DNA of 64,000 nucleotides from Ligustrum vulgare (GCA_963555705.1 OY743187.1:16692133-16756132), one strand, 5' to 3'; counted from the first letter of the stretch, positions 1 to 12,507 are shown. A program made the numbers and translations. Notes: generated by a model from the sequence alone, not told the origin.

Positions 1-1141
1 CATTCGGGTCTTTTTCTCAACTAAGACAAGAAAATGGTATGATTGCACACAAATATTGTAATCTTTGATGCACGTAATGCAAGAGAATTCACATGATGCA
101 AGAAACTGATATCTTTGAGTACAAGATTTAAACAATGTGTAGCACAAGGGGACCAAAAAATGTGATCATACTTCTGATGCAACAATTTACCTGCCGCTAC
201 GTAGTTCGTTGCATTGTCATTAACCATATGTACTAAATTTTGTGGCCCAACCCACTCTACAATCTCACTAAACAAATTACACAATGTTTGAGCATTTTTT
301 CACAACATCAGATACATCAATAGATTTGATAAATGTAATCCCAGAAGAGCAATACACTAAAAAATTAATCAATGTTCTTTGCCTTTAATCACTCCAACCA
401 TCTGCCATTAGTGTACACCCACTAGTTGCCCATCTTTTTCTAAACCATCAACAAGTAATTGGCATTCTCTCTTACAATCTCGTAATAAATTAATACGAAT
501 ATCGTCATTAGGACCAATTGCAGAAGTAGCATCTAATGCGAGTTGAAAGTATGGTGATTGCAAAGCATTAAATGGAATACAAGCATCATAAACCACCTAT
601 CCCATGCCATATGTACTTTTTTTACTGCTTATTTACCAGCTAAAACACTCTTAATACTAGGTTGAGAACCTGGCGTAGTTCTTGGTGCAAAGCAGTTCTC
701 AATTCCTTCCACTACTTTCCTTTTACATTTTTTGTTCCCACGTCTTTGTAATATGTCTCTAATCTCTTCCAAATCCTCGTCCACATTCTCTCCAATTTCT
801 ATTGGTTCATCACCAAATGTATATTCATGTGCCTCTCGTGCTTGCTTTTTCTTTTCAGATATTTGACCAAGTACTTTTTGCATTTGAGACTTAACATCGA
901 AAGGAACACTCTTACATCGACTTATTTGACCTTTAATTCCAGCTAGATGATATTTCATTCTATTAATACCCCCACCCTTAAAAGTATTTCCGCAATAAAG
1001 ACATGTGTAGCAAGTTTTACTATCATTACCACGAGTAGAAGTGAAGTGCTCCCATGCCGGATCACTCTTCCCACGAACAGAAGGGGTAGTAGAGCTAGTT
1101 GATTGTCCAATTGATTATCCATCTGAGGCTGGTGTGCTCAT
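1..1141 (-). pseudogene. BED zinc finger / DUF659 hAT transposase, broken
   Basis: Reading leftward from an ATG at 1141, the order is a short Ser/Thr-rich leader, a BED-type zinc finger (about 1060-930; CLYCGNTF then an H-containing segment), a charged linker (EKKKQAREAHEY), then DUF659. DUF659 appears as DACIPFNALQSPYFQ (about 590), a segment with GCTLMADGW, and DNATNYVAAGKLL followed by SPCATHCLNL (about 220-100). These blocks match the usual order of plant hAT transposases of this class. An in-frame TAA follows the eighth codon of the leader. Another stop follows ADGWSD, and the frame changes near 600 and 285. The C-terminal dimerisation domain would lie outside the window. Confidence 0.75.
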
Positions 1142-2042
1142 CCTACATAATCAAATTTTGGCTAAATCAATTGCATATGGTAAAGGATCTTCTTGGTCAC
1201 AAGAGGCAGTTTACACATTTGTAGATCAATGATTCAATATGTAATCAACATAAGCAAAAATTGAGATCATCACAAATTCAGAAACTATAAAACAAAAAAT
1301 AACCACAATTAAAAAATGAAGTCTAAAATTCAAATCATCAAAATTTTTTGATAACAGAACACAAAAATTAATGGCACAAGACAAATTTGAAGTCCAGAAA
1401 GGCAAATTTAGAAATCTGAAGTCTTAAGCTTTAACACAACATAACGGGACAAAAACGAAGTCCATATATGTTGAAATTTAAGAATAAGATTCATAACACA
1501 ATTTAACTACAAATTAACTATAAAAAATTAGCACAAATTATTATGAACAACACATCATTCTCTTGTAAATAAAAATCTGTTAAAGAGAAGAACCATAAAA
1601 ATTACCAGAACGGCTGAAGTTAAGAATCAAAAGTGTGGAACCGCGTGAAAACTTGAGCAAGAAACAGTAGAGCCGAAGATGCAAAAGTTTGATTCACCGA
1701 AGAACTAAAGAAGAATTTCAGAAATTGGAAGAATAAACTATGATTTGAGAAGATTAATGGTGTGAATCGTGTGATTGAGCGAGAGAGGTGAAGTGAGTGT
1801 CTGAACTCTGAAGGCTGAAAAAATGAGGAATGCGCGAGCCTAGGTTAAATTTAAAAGGGGAGAACCGTTTTTTTTTAAACCGGACCGGGTCGCCAAGTCG
1901 CTGTTTAACAGCTAAAAAACCAGGTTCCAGGTCCGATTTTTCCCGAGCGATTTTTTGCATAGTTCGAACCGATTTTCTGATCGGTTCCCGATTTTTTTGG
2001 TCGAATCAGCCGGTCCGGTCCGATTTTCCGAACATTGCTTAT
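1..2042 (-). mobile_element. hAT-type DNA transposon, decayed, truncated by window start
   Basis: A DNA transposon on the minus strand. It begins near 2038 with a GC-rich, GGTTC/CCGGTCC-bearing terminal region (about 1860-2038) of the kind seen at hAT ends, followed by an AT-rich leader and then a BED-finger/DUF659 transposase. The other end lies left of the window, so terminal inverted repeats and target duplication cannot be verified. Stops and frame changes in the transposase show that it is dead. The superfamily call rests on the BED plus DUF659 combination, known from plant hAT-derived transposases. Confidence 0.7.
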
Positions 2043-4261
2043 ATCTAATTTAAAAAATTGGATTGTCTACTCAATTCCATAGTTCACAATATATTTATAT
2101 ATATAGATCTTCAATTCAAAAATTTTACAATTTCATTAATCTATGAATTTAATGTCATATATGTTACACGAAAAAAGTATTTTACAAATTTTAATTCAAA
2201 TTTACCTCTCTTTTATCCTTTTTTTTATTTGGGTCATCTTCTCGGTAATTTTTTAATGATTTGTAGTTAGGTCGTATTTCTGATTTTTAAGAAATATTAT
2301 CTTATAATTTTTACATCATCATTTAATAATAATTTATTCAACATTTTCAATTATATACAGTGATTTCCTAACAAATATTCTTCACGTGTATTCTATTTAA
2401 TAATTTTAACATTTTCTTTAACAATATCATTCATTATATACATAAGTCGAGCAATACAAACACGTAGTAGTAGTAGTAGTAATGATGATGATGATGATGA
2501 TGATCTTTATATCTCTATATTACATTATTTATATAAATTATAAAAATATAGCAGTCACATAAATTCACACACAATTTCCCGTTTATTTTTACATGTAATT
2601 TTAGGAAATTTCGAATTTTATCAACTTATTTTATTAATTGAATCAGAGGAGTTCAATTAATGCACAATCAATTTATATGCAACATATGGTAAATAATTTA
2701 TGAATTTGTGAAAAATAAAATATCAATAAAAAGTCAAATTATAGATTATTTTTATTCTTTTGATAATTATTGCATTATTCTCTTTTATCAATTACGTTCT
2801 AAAATTGTTAGGTTTTATGTCAATATTATCCTTAATATTTTGTCTTTTATTAGTCAGTGATATTAATTTACGATACATTTCGACTCAAAAAAAAAAATTT
2901 ACAATACATTTAAATATTTTGTAATAAATTTCTTTATAAGGTTTGGAGATTGGTATTTGAAACTATTGAAAGGGGAAAATGGTTAAAATGAGTGGGAAAG
3001 AAGTTTTTTCACAATTTTTGTAACCATTCAAACCGCACAAAGCGAGTGTCATTGTAATTTTTCTCAATTCAAAGCATGGAATTTGATAGCAAGTTCAACA
3101 ATATTTTGTGAAATTTATTAAAAAATCTGCATTATTGAATTTTCCTTAAAAATTTTAAATTATTGATCAAATAATAATAAAAAAAGAATATGATTGGAAT
3201 TTCAATGATTTTGTAACTTCCTACTACTCAATACCCATTATCATATTCAATAATATCTAAATTCTTACATACTTTAGCAAACTCGTTAGAGATACCATCC
3301 TTTATTATTATACAAAACATACAACATGTCCTCTGTATTTTTTTAAGATTAATTGTCGAACACATTACTTATTATTTCTTTGTTCTAATTTACACAATTT
3401 TTTATTTTCATTTTCAACTAAATACTTCCCACATTGATTTTTATTACCTCAACAACTTTCAAAAAATGGTATTACTTCTAAAAAGACATTATGTATCATA
3501 TTTATTATATGCGTAAGACGTGCAACGTATGTGTTTATTACTGGTAAATGTACAATTTTTGGTTTATAAACCAATTTATAAACAACACAATTTTTCAAAT
3601 CACTTTTTAACAACATACTTTTCTCTCTCGAATTTTCAACCACTATTTTTACCTCAAAATCATAAATAAATAAGTTTATAAATCAAACAGTGGACCTTTT
3701 TTAGTAGATGTTAATAAAAATGATGAATGTTGTTGGAAATTTGATAAAAGTTAATAGTTTTATAAAATAATATGTAGTTAAACATAAATTTTTTGAAAAT
3801 TAGTTTTGAAAAAATGGGACCAAACATGAGCTTAAAAAGCTGTAGTTTTCATTTTTAGCATTTGTTCGGATAAGCTTATTATTGAGAAATGCATGCAAGT
3901 GATAATTGAAAAATATGTAATATTAATACTATTTGTAATATTACATAATTTTATTCGTCATTTTTAAAAAAATACCAGATCTTAGGAAGAGAATGTTTTT
4001 TTTTTTATTAATGATTAACTATGGAACCTTATAGTTAGAAATGTTTAAGAGAGAATAATTAATAATTAATTTAATTAATCGTGGTAACCTTAATTTTAGG
4101 GATGTGGTTTACATTTAAAATAGAATAATAATTATGAAAGTTACAATTAATCAAATAAAAACATTACTACATGAGACTTTATAAATTTGAAGTAATTATT
4201 ATTAAGTATTATAGATGTGATACTAATATGTACTTCATTACAGATGTCGGAAGTTGTTTGA
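2043..4261. other. AT-rich noncoding DNA
   Basis: No gene is recognisable on either strand. The stretch is very AT-rich with short accidental open frames. A trinucleotide microsatellite lies at 2465-2503, and a piece resembling the right end of a MITE (ACCAAACATGAGCTT) is near 3822-3836. Confidence 0.5.
2465..2503. repeat. (TAG)n(ATG)n microsatellite
   Basis: About five TAG units are followed directly by about seven ATG units. Confidence 0.9.
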
Positions 4262-4618
4262 GGTAAGAAGGAAAAAATTGGAGAAGAGATAAATGGGAGA
4301 TGGCTGAACATTTCAATGGACGGCCAAGGAGAAATCAGGTGTGGTCGAGATGAAGTTCAGTGAGATGAGACTGTTAGAAGAGAAAACGAACGCAACTTGG
4401 TTCTGGAGATAATATAAGATGAAGGAAAAGTTGAGAATATGTCGAGATGAAAGGCCGAAAATTAATGAGGCACACCAAAAAAAAAAAAAAAAAAAATGGA
4501 GGAGGAGCCGAAGTTGAAGCTGCCAGAGGTTTGTTTTGGAGAATGATGAAGCAGAAAAAAATGGAGGAACTGAGTGGTGCATGAAACGGACAAGGAGGAA
4601 GGAAGTAAGGAAAGTTTG

Positions 4619-5510
4619 TGATATGATCCGGACCAGGCATCGAAGGGCGAAGTCGAGCCATCGGCAATATGACAGTGATCTACGTGCAAAACGGAGCAAG
4701 TTTCATGTTGGAGTCGAGCCGAGAGGGCGAATGGATCGAGTCGAACCAAATGGGCAAAGTTTGATGACCAGAACATTCATTACGGCCGTAAAGAATAATC
4801 CTCACGGCCGTAACTCCGCCTCGGGTTTAAACGAAGAATTACAGAATTTCATAGTTACGGCTTTAAGAAATATGGTCACGGCCGTAAGTCTTAAACAAAA
4901 AGTCATTTACGGCCGTAAATGAGTTCATCACGGCCGTAAATTTTTTCGGATTTTCGCGTTTTCTTGATTATTTTTCTGTTTTTAAGTTATTTGTCTATTT
5001 TAGTATTTTAGTTTAATTAGAATTCTATTTTGAGCCCAATTAGCGGCTAGGTTATTTTTCTTATTTATATTCCTTTCCGTGATTGTAAAAGACAGTTTAG
5101 TTTTGAGAATATTAAATTTGAGTTGAGAGAGTTTTCTCCAATTGAAAGGTTGAGGAGTCCCTTTTGTGTTCTTCGAGAACAAATCCAACTTATTAAATAT
5201 TGTGAAATATTTGTGGCGTCGAACATATCAAATATTCGCGAGAATATTTGTGGCGTTTCCAATTAGAATCTTATCAAGGAAATTGACGAGTCCTTGTGGA
5301 GTTCACCAATCTTGGTTCTTCAATCCGCATCGTCATTCATTGCGTCGTGATTGTCGGGTCAAGGTTTTATCGTCGATCTATCGTTAATTCCGTTATTTAT
5401 TTCCTATGTTCTTGTTTATTTTTGTGTTTAAATCTGATCTAAATCTTTCCTAAGTTTTAATTTCGTTATTCCGCGTTTTTCGTCGAGATTCCCCGATTGG
5501 GATCTCATCA
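4619..5510 (+). repeat. 5' LTR of the gag-protease element
   Basis: TG...CA-bounded. It holds six copies or near copies of the 12-bp palindrome TTACGGCCGTAA between 4780 and 4939. It matches 7378-8271 throughout, with scattered substitutions and small indels. Confidence 0.9.
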
Positions 5511-5512
5511 TC

Positions 5513-5524
5513 TGGTACCAGAAC
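5513..5524 (+). other. Primer-binding site
   Basis: TGGTACCAGAAC lies two bases after the 5' LTR. It is close to the initiator-Met tRNA complement TGGTATCAGAGC common in plant LTR elements. Confidence 0.7.
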
Positions 5525-5949
5525 TTGGATCTAGATTCAGTTCTTGGTATTCTTGATATTTTCTTGTTTTTCTTATTCTTCGTGCCTTTATAAATTTTCT
5601 TAAGTTTGATCCATAAGAGTCAGTCCCAAAAATTCAAAAGTGTTTTTCTTGTTCGTTTTTTGTCCAAATCCAGTTCCGTTTTTTCTTCCATACTCGTAGT
5701 CCAATTCTCTGGTAGAAGATTAAAAAAAAAATTCGAAAATTTCATTTTTTTCCATATTCCAAATTCCCTCAATTATTCAATTTGTTCTTATTCGTGTCTT
5801 ATTTATCTACCCTTGATAAAGAGTTCTTGGATTGATTATCGGAGTTCTTGAGAAGGAAAAAGAGTGATACACAAGTGATAAAGATTTGTGAGGAATTTTA
5901 TTTCTTCTTCTTGTTATAAACCATATCTCACGAGGAGAGATCTTCATCA

Positions 5950-7239
5950 ATGGATGACAACAAACGCCCCGAAAGAGGGAATAGGATATTGGAGTAGGAT
6001 GTTGAATTATTGGCAGAGATGCAGGCAAAATTTAAGAAGGTAATGGCTACGATGGATAAAAGAGATGCGATGATTGCCCAATTGAAAAAGGAGCAATCGC
6101 GGGCGGACTCTATGGCTAGGAGGAGTAGTAGGCATGAATGTCATGCTAGGTACAGAGATGGGATGGATGAAAGGCCATTGAAGCAAAAAGAGACATCAAA
6201 ACGGGAGAGTAGTGATCATGTTCACAAAAGGAGGGAGGAACCGACAACCAAAAGTAAAAATAATTCTGATTCCAAGCCTCTTAAGGATAAAAATGTTAAG
6301 TGCTTTAAATATTTGGAATGAGGTCACATTGCACTTGATTGTCCACGTAAAAATGTTAGGTGTGATAGTGAAGGGGCGAAAAGTGTTGTGATGGATGAGT
6401 CAATTATTGATAGGCATGCTCTTAGCGTTAGGTGTAAGGTGAATGTTTTGGATAATGTGGAAGGGCAGAAGGATAATATTTTTCGCACTAGATGCATCGT
6501 GAATGATAAAGTGTGTAGCATGGTGATTGACGGGGGAAGTTGTACTAATGTAGTTAGTACAATGTTGGTGGAAAAATTAGGCTTTCCTTTAATGAAACAT
6601 CCAACACATTATAAATTACAATGGTTGACTGAGTCGGGGGAAGTTAAGGTGAAGAGACAGGCCTTGGTGACTTTTTCTTTTGGTGGATATGCTGATGGGG
6701 TAGTTTGTGACGTGGTACCTATGCAAATTAGTCACATATTGTTGGGGAGGTTTTGGAAACATGAAAGGGCTGTGCTACATGATGTGTATACGAATAGATA
6801 CAGCTTGGTAAAAGGGGGGAAAAAGTTTACTTTAATGCCACTATCTCCAACTGAAACCCTGAAAGATCAATTGAAGGTGAAAAGTGAGTTTGAGGGGAAA
6901 GATAAGAGAGTTGAGGCCATGACCTCAGAAAAAGGAGAGGGAGTGGAAATTAAAGAAAAGAGAGTTGAGGCCACAACCTTAGAAAAAGGAGAGTGAGTGA
7001 AAAATAAAGAAAAGAAGGTTGATGTTCAAACCTCAGAAAAAGGAGAGACTGAGTGCAAAAAGCAAAAGAAAAGAGAGTCTACCACAAAAATGAGTCTATT
7101 TGCACTTACTCACGCTAACAAACCCCTCCCCAATTCTTTAAAATCTGTTTTACAGGTACCGAAGTCAAACTATGAGCTTAAAACGGAAAAAAAAAACTTG
7201 TTGGCTCAAATGAGCAGCCCAAAAGACCGAGAAAGTTGA
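5950..7239 (+). pseudogene. gag remnant - zinc knuckle - retropepsin polyprotein with three nonsense codons
   Basis: One continuous frame of about 430 codons from the ATG at 5950, interrupted only by single stops near 5995, 6319 and 6994; no frameshift was seen. It begins with a charged helical segment (MQAKFKKVMATMDKRDAM). A CCHC-like knuckle follows (CFKY...GHIALDC, second Cys changed to Tyr). Next is a gypsy-type aspartic protease with IDGGSCTNVVS as the active-site loop and ISHILLGRFW as the second conserved block. The C-terminal tail carries three imperfect Lys/Glu-rich repeats (KRVEAMTSEKGE type). The capsid part of gag and everything after the protease are missing. All three stops could come from C-to-T changes. 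Confidence 0.8.
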
Positions 7240-7377
7240 AGAAGAAAAATGGGCAGCCCAAAAGGTTGAAAGCAAGCATGAGGCATAAACATGATCATCG
7301 AGCCCAGAAAAGCAGAGGAGTTTGAAAAGCCGACCAAAATTGGATTCGAGGTCGAATCCTTTTCAAGAGAGGGAGTA

Positions 7378-8271
7378 TGATATGATCCGGACCAGGCATC
7401 GAAGGGCGAAGTCGAGCCATCGGAAATATGACAATGATCTACATGCAAAACGGAGCAAGTTTCATGTTGGAGTCGAGCTGAGAGGGCGAATGGATTGAGC
7501 CGAACCAAAGGAGCAAAGTTTGATGACCAGAACCTTCATTACGGCCGTAAAGAATAATCCTCACGGGCGTAACTCCGCCTCAGGTTTAAACGAAGAATTA
7601 CAGAATTTCATAGTTACGGCCGTAAGAAATATGGTCACGGTCGTAAGTCTTAAACAGAAAGTCATTTACGGCCGTAAATGAGTTCATCACGGCCATAAAT
7701 CTGATTTTTCCGGATTTTCGCGTTTTCTTGATTATTTTTCCGTTTTTAAGTTATTTGCCTATTTTAGTATTTTAGTTTAATTAGAATTTTATTTTGAGCC
7801 CAATTAGCGGTTATGTTATTTTTCTTATTTATATTCCTTTCCATGATTGTAAAAGACAGTGTAGTTTTGAGAATATTGAATTTGAGTTGAGAGAGTTTTC
7901 TCCAATTGAAAGGTTGAGGAGTCCCTTTTGTGTTCTTCGAGAACAAATCCAACTTATCAAATATTGTGAAATATTTGTGGCGTTGAACTTATCAAATATT
8001 CGCGAGAATATTTGTGACGTTTCCAATTAGAATCTTATCAAAATTGACGAATCCTTGTGACGTTCACCAATCTTGGTTCTTCAATCCGTATCGTCATTCA
8101 TTACGTCGTGATTATCGGGTCAAGATTTTATCTTCGATCTATCGTTAATTCCGTTATTTATTTCTCGTGCTCTTGTTTATTTTTGTATTTAAATCTGATC
8201 TAGATCTTTCCTAGGTTTTAATTTCGTTATTCCGCATTTTTCGTCGAGATTCCCCGATTGGGATCTCATCA
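7378..8271 (+). repeat. 3' LTR of the gag-protease element
   Basis: Second copy of the LTR at 4619-5510. The palindrome array recurs at about 7539-7699, with one unit altered to CACGGGCGTAA. Confidence 0.9.
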
Positions 8272-8311
8272 GCTTGGGGTTGCTCATGAGAGTAATTTGA
8301 CTCTGATACCA

Positions 8312-8605
8312 TGAAGAATATAATGGATGCACAATTTTATTAATGTGTTGAGTCCAATATATAATACATGGCTTCTAATACAAGAAGGAAATTAAATCAA
8401 TCTCTATCACCTAAATACAACATTTCTATTATAATGATAAGAATAAGAATATAATATACTTAAATACAATCTTTCTATGATAAAGATAAGAATTTAATAT
8501 AACAATATCATTTTATGTGTAGAATATTCCTCTTGGAGTTGGCATTTGGGTGGCCCTGAAGCCCTAGAATCGAGTGCCAATACCGTTTCCGTATTTTCCT
8601 TAACA
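8312..8605 (-). repeat. Copia-type LTR (294 bp)
   Basis: TG...CA-bounded in both orientations (plus strand starts TGAAGAATA and ends CCTTAACA), with a primer-binding site directly adjacent at 8301-8311. No second copy of this LTR is in the window. Confidence 0.65.
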
Positions 8606-10528
8606 GTTTTAATATATTAGGAAAAAATTAACCTCGTTTGATGGCAAGGATCATATGGTATTGGATAAAATTAAAGAAGAAAAAGAAGCTAAATTCTTTT
8701 GTTCATTATAATGTCGAGTCTCATCCAGTGTACCCAATAAGAACTTAAATTGTTCACTTACTCCAGATGATTCCAATTATTTTGTAATTTCAGATCCATG
8801 TTTCATAAATATAGTTCAAATAGTGTTGGAATAAATTTGTGGTATAAAGGCTTCTTCTTTGGAAGGAGACCTGGGAAAGAAAGTGCTTAGCTGTTGACTG
8901 ACCCTATATTCTTATTTCGTCGACTAATGTTCATTTATGCTTCTTATGAAAAAAAAAAATTGCTTAGCACCGTCATGTGTTACATCCTATGACATTCATT
9001 ATCCATGGAATTTTACACCATCACTTTGATATGTTTACAATTTTTATGCGTAAGAAAGAAAAAAGAGAAGAGACAATTAAAGAAGACAATTTCTTGTAAT
9101 TGATGATATTTATTTAATAGTTGTTAATGGAGATTCATAGACCAATTACAACTTGATAATCAAGTAATTCAACCCACTAATCTAGAAATAAGGAATAACA
9201 ATATAACTAACAAATCAAGAACATGAAACAATAATTAAATAATATGAAACCATTTTTAAGCTACTACCCATGTCATGATTTCTATTAATCATCCACAATA
9301 ATGACCCACTACCTGCACAATGCAAATATCACACTTCAAGGAAAAAAGTTTTAAGGTCTTTAGCTTTAATGGTTTGTCAATTTACAACACGTTGCACAAT
9401 GACCCAAACAAACTCGGTCAAATTATGAGTGTATTTGATTATAGGTAAAATGAGTTTTTTTGAAATGAGTAGTGATTTTTATAAAAATGTATTTCTTGAA
9501 ATTTTGTTGAAAAGTTAAATATTGTGGGCTTGACTTTCAATAGAGGGTTGAGATTGATATTATAGAAAAATGAGAAATTTTTAATGAAAATCAAACAAGA
9601 GCTATGTAATAGCAAAAAAGTGGATAAATAAAAGGAAGCATGGTGACATCTAAAGAAATTGGAATCCATTTCGAAATTTCAAGCATCTGAAATGTTCCTA
9701 AGAACCCTTCCAATTCTTCATACCCTTGCTAACCCAAGGGTATTGCACTATTGCATATATCCTACACATATTAAAAGAATGAGTTTGGTTAGTACTATTC
9801 ATATTTTTGTTTAGGCTCAAAACAATGTCACTTTGTGTATCAAATTTTAAGTGCAAATTACATCCTACAACCCTTTACAATTTAATATTCAAATTATACA
9901 GTTAAAAAATATTATTACCACAAATACTGAAAAATACACAGTACAAATGATAAATGGTTTTTTGCTTAACTCATGTCTTTTTTTAGTAATTGACGATAAT
10001 CAAGATTAAATTTTTAATCAATCAAAAGAAATCCCAAATGAAGACGGTAATGAATATACTCAAATCGTAGACCCCACAATGAGTGGTAATCTTCCACTCA
10101 AATATCAATTTTTTCATACCTAAATCTTAACCTATATCTCAAAAAATCAATGAATACAAATTACAAAATTCAACGTCTCTCAATCCATTTCAAAATTGTG
10201 CCACTTTTTGATTTCCTTATCAAATTCTCGGTATCCAAATCATATATTACAATCCGCTCGTCGAATCTGGCTGGAATCTCGTGAAGTGTTCTTCGTCATC
10301 TTATTGCAATTGCTGAAGATTGTGTACTGATTTCCATAAAACTCGGCTTTTACTGAAAATCTGGTATTTCCTTATGCTGATTGATTATTCATGATATGAG
10401 GTGATTTACTTCAAAGATAAACACATCACGAAAAAATTCCATATAAATATTCAACTCATTCGATGTTGATTTTTATCAAAAATACCATCACAAACTCAAG
10501 CTATTACATATTCTAAACCTCCCAAAAT
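8606..10528. other. Noncoding DNA with one MITE-like piece
   Basis: No gene was recognised. About 9427-9603 resembles the GAGC..TTTGGT/..ACCAAA..GCTC MITE group found elsewhere in this window (GAGTGTATTTGATT at one end, AATCAAACAAGAGCT at the other). The rest is AT-rich spacer. Confidence 0.45.
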
Positions 10529-11808
10529 ATGGAAACCCCCAAACAAATGAGTCGCACACCATCTGTAATGAATAAGAATGATAGTGAGGCAGCTCCATCA
10601 CTAGAGATTGTGCACCCAAAGAACGAAGTTTTAGAAACACCAATTAGGCCTATCACTCGGTCCGTAACCAATTTGTCAGATAGAAACAATAGTAATTGAC
10701 CCAAGCTCGAAGAAGAAGAAGTCGAATCAGAAGGAAAAATTTCAGGTTAATGCTTCTATCTTTATGAATAAAATCTATTATGTCAAAGAAAAAAATGTGC
10801 AGTGGTCTGTGATTTCATTTTTTTTGGGGCATTTCATTTCATTTATTTGGTGTTGTGATGTCACATGCCTATCATGCATACTACTTCAATCCATAATATT
10901 TTTCAATTTATGCATGAAATCAGGAAGTGGAATTTTATGTCAACTCTGGTAACACTTTCGGTGAAAGCGTCAATGTTTCATACAGACATGAAGTCATACC
11001 AAACATCAAACGGAAGTTGAATATGCATCAGAAGGAGTTATTCAAGGCTTCGTGTTTTGGACATTTCCTTGGGATGGGTGACATCCGTCTACAACACCAG
11101 CTCATCCATAAAGTACTTCTCCTTGAAGTCAAGCAGGCATCCCACGAAGCAATGTGGTTCAATATTTCTGGGAATAGTATTAAGTTTTCAGTTGAGGATT
11201 TCTGCCTAGTTTCTGGTCTAAAGTGTGAAGGGGATGAAAATACTAATATGTTCAAAATGGGTAATTGTTGTTTGAAAGAGAAGTATTTCAGAAATATGAA
11301 GAGCGTGTATCGAAGAGATGTGGAACGTGAATTTCTTAATCTTCCTGATGAAGAGTCAGACTTTGATGTCGTGAGGATGGGAATCTTATATCTCATTTCA
11401 TCATTTCTGTTCACATCTACTCAGCGAAAGGTTTTAGTACCGGACTTGACTATGAGACTCGTTGACTCTGCACATTGTGATAATTTTCCATGGGGTAAAG
11501 AGTTGTTTAATATAACCTATTTCTACTTGAAGCTGGCAATGGCGAAGTTGAATCCTAATGTGGGGGAAACAAGAGGCAAAATGTCATATAGGTTGCATGG
11601 GTTCCCTCTTGCATTTCAGATCTGGATATACGAGTGTATTCCAATTTTGTCAAAAACAATTTGTAAAAGAGTCAGAGATTCATCACCACACATAATAAAT
11701 TGGAGTACAGATGAGACACGTGTCCTAGGGTCTTCAATTGATAAAATACTTTTTGAACATGAGGAGATATACACCATTAATCGCTTCCAAATAGTAAATG
11801 AATTATAA
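10529..11808 (+). pseudogene. DUF1985-domain protein copy (truncated, frameshifted first exon)
   Basis: The main open frame (10924-11808) follows an acceptor-like CAG and encodes a DUF1985 region: FKASCFGHFLGMGDIRLQHQL, then FNISGNSIKFSVEDFCLVSGL, then a segment ending with a stop at 11808. DUF1985 is a plant domain of unknown function, usually found upstream of Ulp1-like C48 peptidase domains and often carried by Mutator-like elements. A candidate first exon runs from the ATG at 10529 to a GT donor at 10746. Its reading frame must change by one base between about 10668 and 10697 to join the lysine-rich segment DPSSKKKKSNQKEKF with exon 2. No peptidase domain follows. It could be a degraded host gene or a transposon-carried copy; terminal repeats were not found. 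Confidence 0.6.
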
Positions 11809-11836
11809 TGCCTCGAGTGGGTGGTGTACATCATGA
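11782..11836 (+). repeat. 55-bp inverted repeat, left copy (end of DUF1985 frame)
   Basis: This stretch covers the last codons and stop of the DUF1985 frame. It is present as an exact reverse complement at 12508-12562. Confidence 0.9.
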
Positions 11837-12343
11837 TTCAATATTTTCAGAATCTAAATCAAAATTTATGTGTAAGAGAAAATTAAATGAAATATAACCC
11901 AATCCATTCATCTTTAGTTGCTTAACTATTTGGCTGCAAATATGCTCAACTTGTTATTAACAAGTCTTAGTAATATGTTAACTACACACAATTATCTTCA
12001 ATATCACTGGCATATTTATATCAACCAAAGTAGTAGATTTGCACATTAATAAACTGTCCAAAGTGTGATATCTTAGTTAGATGAACCATCAAGCAGGTTG
12101 GTTGTCGCTTCAAAGTAATTGGCTGAGATAATTCAACCAATGATAAAGCTTGTTTGCTGACGAACTTATATTTCTAGTGTGTGGGTTGCAACGTCATCTA
12201 AAACATGCAAAGAATAGGAAGGGTTGTGTCCTATCTAAAAGTTGTTCATGTGAGAAAAATAACATGTCAATCATGGAAGGAAAGATGCACATAGAAGCAA
12301 TTAGAAGGTCCAATTCTAAAATAAACTGTAATTTCAGAGGCTA

Positions 12344-12450
12344 AACTTAGATATTGTACAAATCAATAACCTTTTCACCGCCATAAATAGTGAATACGAT
12401 TCACTATTAACTTAGATATTGTACAAGTCAATAACCTTTTCACTGCCATC
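12344..12450 (+). repeat. 65-bp period tandem duplication
   Basis: AACTTAGATATTGTACAA followed by a conserved stretch starts at 12344 and again at 12409, with two to three changes over about 42 shared bases. Confidence 0.8.
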
Positions 12451-12507
12451 ACGTCTATTTTCTCGAAAAACTCTTAGCAAAGTACCCAAAGAAACTATCC
12501 TATTAAC

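Larger units (their letters stand above)
4619..8271 (+). mobile_element. Non-autonomous gypsy-like LTR retrotransposon (gag-protease only)
   Basis: Two direct LTRs of about 892 and 894 bp (4619-5510, 7378-8271) start TGATATGATCC and end GATCTCATCA. They flank only 1.87 kb of internal DNA. The flanks read GTTTG (4614-4618) and GCTTG (8272-8276), a 5-bp target duplication with one change. A Met-tRNA-like primer site (TGGTACCAGAAC, 5513-5524) follows the left LTR, and a purine tract (AAGAGAGGGAG, 7365-7375) precedes the right one. The single internal frame encodes a gag remnant, a zinc knuckle and a retropepsin. No reverse transcriptase, RNase H or integrase is present, so movement would need enzymes from a full-length relative. 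The LTRs differ by several percent, so the insertion is not recent. Confidence 0.85.
4262..8605 (-). mobile_element. Ty1/copia relic split by a nested LTR element
   Basis: On the minus strand an LTR (8605-8312) begins TGTTAAGG and ends TTCA. It is followed at once by TGGTATCAGAG (8311-8301), the initiator-Met tRNA primer site used by many plant copia elements. The leader then runs into the insertion at 8271. On the far side (4618 down to about 4262) the sequence is a pyrimidine-rich leader on that strand. No gag or pol was recognised, so only the 5' LTR and leader survive. The left limit is a guess; the LTR and primer site are clear. Confidence 0.6.

Noticed and set aside
4313..4922. Overlapping frames on both strands around 4.3-4.9 kb
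   Set aside because: They lie in a copia leader and an LTR, and the LTR part is duplicated at 7.2-7.5 kb with different reading; no family match.
11028..11414. Minus-strand frame opposite the DUF1985 exon
   Set aside because: Shadow of the coding plus strand.
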